Positions 34,282 through 46,400 of a DNA stretch of 64,000 nucleotides are shown here, in pieces (position 1 is the first letter of the stretch; each line of letters starts with the position of its first letter). The position numbers and the translations under genes were made by a program. Source of the stretch: Homalodisca vitripennis (taxonomy: Eukaryota; Arthropoda; Insecta; Hemiptera; Cicadellidae). Below the pieces are notes generated by a model. It did no database searches, had not been told where the DNA came from, and saw only the letters and a program-made list of their open reading frames with translations. The DNA lies in NCBI RefSeq assembly GCF_021130785.1, contig NC_060207.1, forward strand, positions 103,094,001-103,158,000, given 5' to 3'.

Positions 34282-37200
34282 CTGTAACATATAAATTAAA
34301 TTAATTAGGAAAGCACAATTAGTAAATTTGGCAAAAGCAAATATATGCATGCTTTAAATAGGTTAGAACTCATAGAAACCATTGGTACTGCAACAAAAAT
34401 GATTGTGAGGTATTAATTTCGTTAATTGACTACTATAGAATCTGACCAATGTAGAATAGTATTTTTCTTTGTAATCATCTATAACAGAAGCATATTTTGC
34501 TTAAATCTTATAACATTTTAAGGTAAACTTTTACAGGATTTGAACTAAGGAATGTTTACACTGAGAACTAAATGATAAAATTACAAGACAGACCATTCTT
34601 TAGTGGTTAAAGGTTTCTAAATGTGCTTGTATAGATTGTGACATAGTGACATTTTTAATTATTTCAAAAATAAAAAAAAACATGATAAAAACATTTACTG
34701 AGGAATTCAGGTTCATACATTATCATACATTATGTTCCTATTACAACATATCTCTAAATTGTATAGCCAATTTTTTCAAATGCTGAATCAAGGCCATTAT
34801 AATATTAATGTGCATATTAATTGTTTTTAATATTAAGGAGATATAATGAATCTCAATTATATTATTCTTATAACAAGATATTTAGGTGCATAAACTATAA
34901 TTTTCCCAATTTCAGTAAGCGGAAATTTACGTATAATCTGTAGACGTGAACCGAGGGCAGCTGATAAAGCGAAAAATGGATGTTATACATACATTTAATT
35001 TAAACATATCGGTTTGGGTTGGAGGCTGAAGAACTAACGACTTCTGTTGATTTCCTGTGTGTGACCCCCGTTTTATGGGCCTCAACGTTTGTTGGAGAAA
35101 TTTCAGTCTTGTCCTTCTCCTCCTCTGGTTTGAGCAACGGTAATGTATACATGTGTGTGTGTGGCTTATATTTAAGAAGCACATGTTTTTAAGTAAAATT
35201 TGAAGTTTAGTGATAAATAAAAATGTTAACTATTAAGACTCATAAACTTTACTGAATATAAATTGTTTGATTTGATAAATAATAATGATATAATATATTT
35301 TCAACTGTTAAAAGACTAACCACGTGTTTCATATGAAATTCATTAAGTTGAACAACAGAACTGTGTAAATAAAGTTGGTGAGCAATGCAAGATAAATGTC
35401 TGCACAAGCTGAGTGGACATGTTTGTGCAAATGCAGTCAATTGACATTGATGTTTCAAAATTGATTCTTGTTGAAGTTAGAGCCAGTCTTATAATGTTTT
35501 CTTTCAGGGTGTCTATATTTATATCACCTACTATTACTATGTGCTTGTTTGTAGCAGAGACTTTCTCCAATTCATCTGCTAGTATGTCCATGGCATCATC
35601 TAGATTTGCACATGGTGGTCTGTAGACTCCTAAACACGCAACCAATTTTGCACTACTCTCATAATTTAAATTTTTATGGAAAAAGCCCGGCTATAAAGGA
35701 GCTTTGTTTTGTAAAAATACTAGCACTTACCTGTAGCTTTGCCCACAATTCCTCTGCATTACACTGCATCTAACATTCCATGTATTTGATTAAATAGTTC
35801 CAACAATTTCAGTAACATTGGAACTATTTTAGACCTATATGAAGAAACCCCAAAATCAAAGTTCTTAGCTTTTGTAATGAAAGCATTTATGATACAATAT
35901 GGTGGAGTGAAAAATGAACGCAATATCCTTCGATGATTTTATGTAATTAAAAAAATTAAATTTAGTGTCTGGTGTATTATTTTGTGATTCCAGGTTACCC
36001 ATGGCTTTGCACGAAATTTCGTAGCCTTTGCACTTGTATGAGCACTTGAATGAATGATATATTCGACACCAATGTTGAGTTTGCCTTGTTGCCATGATCA
36101 AGAAAATCTGTTAAAAGTGTATATATCAGTTCTTATCATGAAAAGTGGTGAGACAATTAAAACTATTATTGAGATCAATAAACTAAAGAGATTAGTGGAA
36201 CTTCTGAATAATGATGTTAAAATCACCAACAATTAAAAGACAACAAAGGTCTTTGGTGGTAATGGATATCACAGCTTACAGCTTTTCTATAAAAAGAGAG
36301 TAGTGTTAGACGCAAACAAGAGTAATCTTCAATTCAGAAATATGAAACGTATTAAGAGACACCAGAAATTAATAATGTTTACAAAATAAAAACAACGTAC
36401 AAATGGAATGTATGCTAGTTTTTAACAAAACTTGTTAGTATATACTGTATTATTTCTAAATAAACAATGTATATATGTGACTATTTGTAGAACAAATGCG
36501 TAAAATTTACTGTTATATTACCAAACAAAATGGAAAAAGATGGTACATATTTCTTTTCTTGTTATGTTGCAGGCTATTAAACAATTAAACACACTTAACT
36601 CATAACCAGATAAAGTTCGATAACTGAAAAAATTTAGAACAATTAATAATGTAATTTTATAAAAATACAAAAATGAAGACAGCATTACAGGCATGCAGTA
36701 TCATAACCTGCAGATTTTAAAAGTAAGGACATTAATCTGTAAAAGGAAAACCACTCACGGCAGCTATTGTCATTGAAGACTCCTCGCTTGTAGTACATGA
36801 AGGCGTTATTAGAGTGCATGGTGATAGAGACGGGGCCATAGGTGACCAGAGCGTGTTTCAGACAGATAGGGCACAGCTTCCTGACACGACCATAGGTTCT
36901 GATCCTCACCCCTTGTATCCCTTTCCTCATGTGACAGTAGTTTTGCTGCATTAGAAAATACTCATAAACTCAACTTTTGAAATATGGAAGTGGTCCTTGC
37001 TCATATAACAGCTGTCATGTTATTGTCGTTATATCAAAATCAAAGTCAAAGTCAAATATTCTTCTAAAATTTTCATAAGAAACAAACTTTATTGAGATAA
37101 CCCTAATAAATTTTACCCCTAAGAACAAATTTAAACTTCAAACACTTTTGTGCCTTTATTTTTAGTAAAAAAGTTATGAAAAAAGCCTAATTTTAAAGAT

Positions 37201-40200
37201 ACAACTACTACGCATTCAACGCTCATTAAATTTTTTTTTAAGTGTACACTTTAAAATATTAATATAAGAATGTATAACAATGTTTGACATTTATTTTCTG
37301 AATAACCAAAAACATATAGTAAAAACTAAAATGAGTTTAGTTACTTATTACTTATATCTTTAAAATATATAATCTTCTTTTAATTCAATGACTAAGAGTA
37401 AAGTCTTAACAGTATTTGAAGTTTAACATTGTTCTTATAGGAATAAAATCAAGATGGCTGCCATTCATGCTGACTTAAGCACCTTAAACAACTTAAAAAA
37501 ACTCAAATTTAGAATATGTGTAACTTTAAGCTCAAACTATCATAGAATCTTAAATTGTAATTTTAACCTACATGGTAATTTAATACACTAAACAGCACTT
37601 CAGTATGAAATATTGGAGAAAATCAACAACAAATTTTTAAATTGTATTGATTATATACAGATAAATGAACAAGTGTATTCTTTTTTACTTCATCTATTAC
37701 TTTTTAAATTTAATTTCCCCAATGATATTAAATAAGATTCTGCAAAGGTTCAATTCCATTAAAGAGGTCAAAGACCTTTCAATGAAACAATGAAAGATAT
37801 CTTGGCAAACAAATAAAAATGCTTTAAAATGTAAAAGTTGGATTATCACTCTACTTTCTTAAAAAAAGATAATGTTACAGGTCACTGCGCTAACTTGTAC
37901 AGGGATGGATTTATACATACTTTGTCCTTAGGCACTAATCTGACTACTCCCTTGAAACATGCCACATTTGTGCCAAAGTAATTTTTTAAATAAAATCTAA
38001 ATCTACCGATTCTATAAATGGGTGTTCATAGAAACACAGAGTTATTTGTTTAGACTTTAACTACATTTGAAAAGGTCTATACAGTTATAAACTAAAAAAT
38101 ACATTATTATTAAAATACTTGAATAAAAAGAAAAATTTACAAAAATAAAGTAACGTATCAATGGTTTTTATTATATTTCCTTTTATTGTTTTCCTCCTAC
38201 TTTTAACCACTGCAAACTCCTTTATTAAGTCTTTAGCTTTTATTTGATCACCATTAAAAAGTTCACTCTTGGAGTGTAGAAGAGCCAACGAGTAATTTAT
38301 CTTCATTCATTCTGGTTCCAGGCAATATTTTATGTTTTTATGACAGAAACTGAATGTTCTGCTGAGCAGTTTGAAATAGCTGTGCACAAATATAAATGAA
38401 GAGCTACATCTATGTTGGGAAATGTCAATTGGAGATTTTGTTCTCTTATGAGCTTTATCATCAATAAGGGGTTGTCCTTAACACCACCACTATTTAGAAG
38501 ATCAGAGAATTGTATGCGCTCATTCAGAGATGATTTTTCTAGATCATTTTCATAAAAAGATTTAAGTTTTTCAGCACAATCAATAATAGTTTCAACTGAA
38601 GATGATGATAGATTGTTAAAAACTGAGAACTTATATTTAATAACGTCATTAACGTTTTTTGCGATTCAGTAAAGCTGACTTGAAACAATGTAAATACTTA
38701 AAAACAATGTAATATGTTCTACATTAAATCTATCACGGCTTGTAAGGATGACTTCGTTTTCATTGGTTTGGTCTGCCTGAATTTTTTTCTGATGTTTGTA
38801 ACACGTCTCATACTACTGATCACACCGTTTCTTGGCCCTTCCTTCATGGGAAAGCAAATACAAATAACTATTAACATAGAACTAAATCTAGGAATAAGCA
38901 TGACTCGTTAAAAACACAATAACGCTAAACAATTAATGAACATCAATCATATAAGATCTATTTGACAGACAGAGTTGCCAACAACACTGCTTGTTGCCAA
39001 CTGTTAAATTTACAGCGTAAAATATACCTGATACAGTACTGTCTTACGAACCAAAAGGTTAGAAAATGAATTGCATTAAGTATGTTTTGGTTTACGAGCA
39101 AGATTGTACAGCAAGCGCCCTTTGACTATTCAGTCTACCCTACTGTTTTCAGTCACCGTCGCTGCCGCATTGCACCTCTCGCCGGACCATTTGCACCAGC
39201 TGATGCGGCAACGGCGGCACTGGCTTAGTGAGGAATCAGGCCTTACTAAAAGATAAAATAAAGAATAGAGTTGTAAAATATTTTATTTGGTACTTTTGGA
39301 ATTGTCATAATAACACACACATAAAGATATCATAAATTTCTTTTTGGTTGATTACAAGAATAAATGCATGGTCTGAAAGGGAGACAAGGCATTCACTGAA
39401 TAAAAATACGAGTATACATATTTGTGAAGTGGTAATAGTGTAATTCAATTCTAATAAAGATTGATGCACAAAAATTATTTGCTCTGTCATGATTGTACTT
39501 AGAGAACATGCTAAACCAAACCTTACTGTCTGCATATTTATTATTTTCTATTTTGCTATTTCTGTTATGCAGGTGACCAAATGAATGATGTCCTGGGTTT
39601 AAATAGCAACAGAGTTGCAGATTACACAAAACCTTCCTTAGGCTTTAAACAAATCACAACAGGCAAATTTATAATAATCTGCATGGAAGAAAAATGAACA
39701 GGTAACAAAACCTAACATTTAACAGAAAGTAAATATATAAATAAAAATATGTTAAACAAATTATGAACAAAAATTATAGCTACCTTTGCAAGGTATGGTC
39801 CATAAGCTTGGGCCAATGGAATGCCTCCATTCCACATGACCCATTTGAAGGTAGACTCCATAAATCCTCCATTACAACCTCTGTTTCCAAAGTTCCATGA
39901 ACAATCAATTAGAGCCTAAATTTGAACAAAAATCCATCGTAAGTGAAGAAGTTTAGTGTCAAAGCAAAAAACTAAAAAGAAACCTCTTCTGCCACATTCA
40001 AAAGAGAGAACGAATTCATACAGTCTTTTATTGTAAATATTAGATTGAAAATAAATGATTAGTTTTTAAGATTAATTAATACCAAGATTTTTTGCTATAA
40101 CAAAACTTAATTGACTTGCATATTACTTAGCATTTTCAAACTGATCGAAGTCTTGAAATCTTACAAGATATCTAAACAGTTTCTGGCACTAAAGAGTTTA

Positions 40201-40429
40201 TACTTAATATTACTCAATATTTTCAATTATCAAGATTGGTTTTACAGACAGATGCATGCCTAATATCCAAACAATATAGATTCTACTGAAAATGTATCAA
40301 TCATAAATGAACTGTTTTAAAAAAAGGCGTTAGCAAAATGTCTATGTAAATGTATAAACTAGTACAAGTCATTATGAAAAACTCATGTTACATCTCTTGA
40401 ATTTGATATATATATATCTTTATATATAT

Positions 40430-40477
<48 letters not shown>

Positions 40478-43400
40478 CTTGTGTTTGTGTGTATGTGACT
40501 GAATTCTTCCTAAACGACTGAACCGATTTTGATGAAATTTTGTGTGTGTTTTCAATGGAATTCTAGAATGGTTTAGACTCAAAATTTGGTCCATTGGAAA
40601 ATGTATTTTTAATTAAACTTTCATTTGTAAGTAGTTGTTGATTTTGGAGTGTTTCACATTGGATCCGGCAGACTGCGCTACGGCACATAATACAAAGTGA
40701 ACTGATACTTAACAGCTGTTAATACTGTCAGCTGAAGTTCGTCAAAGAGGCAGAAACATTTAATATTTAGAAAATTATCATTGTAAAGTGCTTGATCAGT
40801 AGTGTAATGCAGATTGCATAGAAGAAGTTATTGCCTAATTTTCAGTTTAGATTGCACCAATGGTCGATAAACTATATAATGCAATGAAAATATTATTTAA
40901 CGCTGTTATAAAACACCTCATTGCACAAAGCCGTAAGTGTTTGCACATAAGGTAATCAAATTTAGTTAGATTGAAGGTAAATGGTAATCAAATTTAGTTA
41001 GATCGAAGGTAAATGAAAAGAGCCGAGAGAAGATGCTATATGATCAAAATTGGGTTTCTTTGATACATTTTCTTGTTCCGACCATAAGGCAAACTCCACA
41101 ATAATACTAGAAATGTCTTAGACAGAAAACTTATTTTAACATACCGAATTTGATTCTTTATAACCTAATTAGTTTATCGAGGTTCATCTCTATAGATGAA
41201 TTGCACTGAATAACTTATCAAAGCATAAACCACGAAAGATAGAGGCAGGGAATATGGTACATAATACGCCCAAGAGGCTCACGACTATCAATTATCTCAG
41301 GAATGTTTAGAATGTGATAGAAAAAGAATATGTGAATATAGTGTACTGTTTTTCAACAGGAAATTGTGTGCGAAGCCGCGGTGAATTTCTAGTATATATA
41401 TATATATATATATATATATTTACTACATTAATTAACCATTAACTGGTGCATATATTTCAGAAGATTATAAAACTTATTTTGTTATGTAATGGCAATGACA
41501 GACCTGCTCAGAAAGTGTAAACAGGCGTCTGGTCTTGACAAAGTAGCCCCCTTCAATAGTTCCAGTACCACTGAAACTCCAACAAGAGCCACAGTTGCCC
41601 TGATCTGTAATAAAAATTAGTGTAAATACTTAATTATAGTATGGAAAGCATAGACAAAACAATAACTTAAAACTAGTTTACACTACAGTATATAAAAACA
41701 ACAAAAGGAAGAATAAATATACTGTGCTAAAATTGTTTAATACAATACATTACTTTACGGAAAATTATCAAAATAAGAAATGAAAGGAGCCAGTAAAATT
41801 ATCTGAAAGAATAGAATTTCCTACATTTGCCTTTTCTCTTGTGATAGGAAAAACAGAACTCTCAATAGAAAATCTTTTTAGAGTACTAAGTGATGGTTTG
41901 TCTAAAACTACCATCAAAAAAATCAAAATATGTTAAATGGTTCATTAACGTTAGTAATGTAATTTATTAACGTTAGTAAAATAATACAGTGGTGGATACA
42001 GAGTAATTTTCTTTGCAATGTGATAATATCAAAAGGATTATTTAAATTTCATAATCAGTATTGCAATATGCATGCTCCAAAAAAATTTCATTTCTATCTG
42101 TCTCTATAAAAAGAACATACTAACCTATATATTACCTGTAGTAATGAAAAAGAATAAACATGCAATCAAATTTATGAAGAAATTATAGCTTAACCTTGTT
42201 ATCACACTGTTGCAATTCTATAGCACACAATTCTGTTGATATTAGTAACCAATAAATTAATTCTCAATAATGTATATATTATTTTAAACTCTTTTTGGAC
42301 AAATGTAACACACACAATATATTTTCCCTACATACAAAAATTATTTTACATTTAGCCATTTTTAAGGTTTTACATAAATACTGATTGTAAATATTCCAAT
42401 ATATCAACCACAGAATAATTCATACCGAATCAAGCAGTATTTCTGTATGCATTTCTAGATACAGCGCCCCATTCAATGGATAAATTGCAGTGAATGGTCA
42501 AAAACTATATTTTTAGGGATTGTTGTTGGTTTCATTAATCAAGTTTTTATTGTAATATTTGGAAGCCCCAAGAGGGTTCACTTCTGGATAGCTCATACCT
42601 TCCTGTTGAACCTAAACTAGGTACAGCAGAAACTGTTGTGTCACATCTGATGGATGTGCAGAAAGCGGCACATCACTAACGGCAAATGTACAGATATTAG
42701 GGAAAAATAGTACATAGAAAATATGAGATCTCGATAGGGGGCAGTCCCTACCATCAACCTTACATCCTGAAAATTCTATTTTAATAGCAACCACAAAGGT
42801 CCTTTTAGGTCTAAGTACAGTTTTGATTCAATAACTGGATAATCAGTAACTAACCTTTGACTGGTGTGACAGCTCCTCTGTTTCGCCAGTCCCATGAACC
42901 AGGTACTGATACACTATCTAATGTCTCATTGCCAATTTCCTCAAATGGTACATCACTGTCAAAGAAGCGGCTTGTGGATGAGCAAGCAGTGAGTGTCTTG
43001 AGCTCTTCAGGCGTGTAGTCCACGAGATGGTTCACGCCCAATGAGTAACTCAGATTGGCTCGGTTTGTGGATGTTATAAATCTGTAGATATAAAAATAAT
43101 AATAAATAAATGTAATCATGTTCATCAATGTTTATCACCATCTGAATATATTTAATTCAGGCCAGGTGATATAAATCTAATTGTTTGTGGGTCAAAATCA
43201 AATTTTTTATTGGCTTTATTGGCAAAGTTTTCTTTCATTTTTTCTTGAGCTCTCTAACTTGGTGTTTTATTTTGCTTACTATTGATGGTTGGCTGAGAAA
43301 TTGGGCATTTTTTTATAAGTTACATAGGATGTTAATTGTATATGCAAAGTCACATAAGCTGTAATTGCCTTTCAACTTGTGTGCCCAATGTATTGTTGGA

Positions 43401-46400
43401 GCATCAGGAAATTCCAGACAGTTGCGGTGGCTTTTCTTGGGTTTATATGGCTTAAATTAACTCAATTGTGAAAATGTTAGATTTAGACACTGTCAAAAAT
43501 GTTATGGAATCAACTGAATGTGTTAGAAGATTTGAATAATAAAACTCCACAACCAATAAGAGCCATACTACATACCATGCCAAGCTACATTTTTTGCCAC
43601 CATTTCACTTTCTCAGGAGGGCAGACTGTGAGTTTGAAAACCATCTTTAAATATCAGCTCGTTTATTATATTTATATAACATATAACTTTAAAAGTCTTG
43701 TTGATGAGGTAATAACAGTTTTTAATAGGTGTTCAAACTTGATTTTTATACAACTGTTCTCATTTTCAAAAAAATTTAAAATCATACACAACTTCAACTA
43801 CATATATTATTTCTAACAGATCCCTTGAGGAAGTAAGATCAACTTGGATATTGATTGAATCCAATTTTTTCACAATCATATGACAGACAAACTGCCTTCT
43901 CACAAGGAACATATACACATTTAGAGAGTAGGTTTGATATTACTCGTATAATCAATGTTACCTAGATGTAAAGAATATGTGAATTTACACTAAACATTAT
44001 GATTATTAATTTAGAAATTCCACAATTTAGAATTTTGTATACAGGAAGTGACACAGGCAGTAATATTTATTGTTGTTTTTTCCAAAATCGCAAGTCTGAA
44101 GCGCAGTTTAAATTTCGAACATAATGGTTTAATCCTAGTTGCACCCCGAGGTACCCTAGCTAATGCTCCAGATCCCTTCTCTTCTTGTTCTGGAGGCCTT
44201 TGGCTGGCACACTTTTCTATGTGTCAGCCTATCTTTCTTCTTCACTCTCTTCTATCTGGGGTAAACTTCCTCAACCCTTCGATTTAGTTTTCCTTTTCCT
44301 TTCATTTCTCCCACTAGGGGCCAAGCAACGGTGGAACAGCATAGGCCAGGGCTGAATGGCTGGTGGCAAACCAGTCGTACTATGCGGACTCTGGATACCG
44401 GCGACCCTCCAGTTTAAAGCAGCTTACCCAGGCATGCGGGGCTCTGTCTGGGTCGACCTTCCATTCCCTAGCTACTCGTGGGAACATCATGATGAAAAAC
44501 AACAAAAACAAAAACCAAAACCAACCAACCCTTGAAACGGTTCCTAAAGCTGTTTCTAACCTACCTCTTCCTGCTGAGGTAGCTCCTGAAGCTACCTCGC
44601 ATACACTATCACCTGGTAACACAACTCAAGAGGTTGTTATGCCAACATCCCTACCTTCTCCTCAACAAAGTGCCTCAGGAACACAGGAGGTTCCAATGCA
44701 CACTGAAGCTCCCATACATGGCAAGGCTTTATCTGAGGAAGGTAGTACAAGCGCTCAGGAAGCAAAAGCTTTTCAAGACATAGAAGATCAGCTCCTCAAC
44801 AGCCCAAGCACTCCCATGTCTACAGGTACGCTGGATGATGCCACAGAGCAACTTGGCTACCTCAGAATGAAGAGGCCTAATCTCACCACAGCTCAAAGGA
44901 GAGAAGCAATAAAGGCTAAACTTCTTGAAAAGGGTGAAGCTTTTGACCCTTCCATGTGGAGGAGGGGGAAAAAGAAGAAAAGGAATAAAGAACGGCAGGA
45001 GGTCTCAACTCCGGGCCCAACTGCGGGTACCAAGGCGGGGGAGGGGTCGGCCAAACGCCCCAGAGGCACCTTGGCCACCCAACCCTCCGCTGAGGGGCCC
45101 GCAAAGAAGGCTAGGAGGGAAACCCAAAAGCCGGAAGCCCACGATCCCGAGGCCTCTGGTAGCACATCCAAGGCTACCTACAGAGAGGTCGCGGCGATCA
45201 AAATGGCCATAGCCCTCGATGGCTACCCTGATGCGAAGCTTAGTGAAGAGCAAGGAGAAGCCATCGAGGACGCAATTATGGAGGAAATTCAACCCCTGGA
45301 GGATGGTTCCGTTCCATCGTTTGCGGGCACTTACCTAGAGAAAGGTGTTTTAATTGCTTCCTGCATCAACGAGCACACCAAACATTGGCTGGAAGAAGTA
45401 ATTCAAAGAACAAAACCTTTGGGAGACGACATCTCTCTGAGAGTGGGTCTGCGTAAGGACATCTTGAGGTCCACTAGGGTGTTTTTCAGAGCTCACCCGA
45501 GGCTTCTGAAGAAGACACCTGAAAAGGTACTTGAAATGTTTAAAAAGCAGAATCCCAACCTAAATGTAAACGAGTGGAAAATCCTTCCATCCAAGCCAGA
45601 TCCGAAAGGTTACGGATTCGTCTGTTTCCTGGACGAGGTCTGCTACAAGGCTGTGAAGGCTTCCAACTGTAGAGCCAACCTAGGACTCTGGCAGGTCTCA
45701 GTTGTCTCCTCGACAGTCAAGGACAATGTCACGAGTCCTACAAATCAACCTACAGCACAGTAGGGCTGCTTTGGCAGCCTTCTACCAGTTCTTCCTCCAG
45801 GAGGGATTTGATCTGGTATTAATTCAAGAACCATGGCTTCACCAAGGGAGAGTGGCGGGCCTAAATGAAACCAAAGGTAAGTTACTTTACTGTACCTCTC
45901 TAAGGAATGTCAGGACCTGCATCCTGTTGAAGAGAGGCTTGGATTTTCTAACGCTCAACGAATTCTGCTCCAGAGATCTCACTGTGGGCACACTGACCTG
46001 GAAGAATGGAGGCATAGTACAGAGCACAATTGTAGGCTCCGTATACTTGCCATATGATGCCAGGGAACTCCCTCCATCAAGAGACCTAGAGCTCCTGGTG
46101 GAAGAAGCACAAGCCAGACATCAACAACTACTTTTAGGTTGTGACGCCAATGCCCATCCCTGCTTCAATCCCTGCGCCAATTGCCCTGCTTCAGCAAGGG
46201 CCGGAGAATCTCCTCACTCTTCTATGTGAACTATTCAGGGCGAGCCTAGCTTATGGGTACATACCACAAGTCTGGCGTCTCAACAGGGTGGTCTTTATCC
46301 CTAAAAAAGGGAGAGCGGACTATTCTGTCCCTAAATCTTTTCGTCCCATCAGTTTATCTTCGTTTCTACTGAAAACATTAGAAAGACTGGTGGAGAGGCA

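Noticed and set aside
34927..35184. Extra exon of copy B between the last two exons
   Set aside because: The last two exons join in phase directly (TGC C/CA), and this ORF has no C1A similarity.
33204..35343. Joining the endonuclease fragment (35343-35645) and the C-terminal ORF2 relic (32821-33204) as one element
   Set aside because: The last exon of copy B (34103-34281) lies between them, so they are separate remnants.
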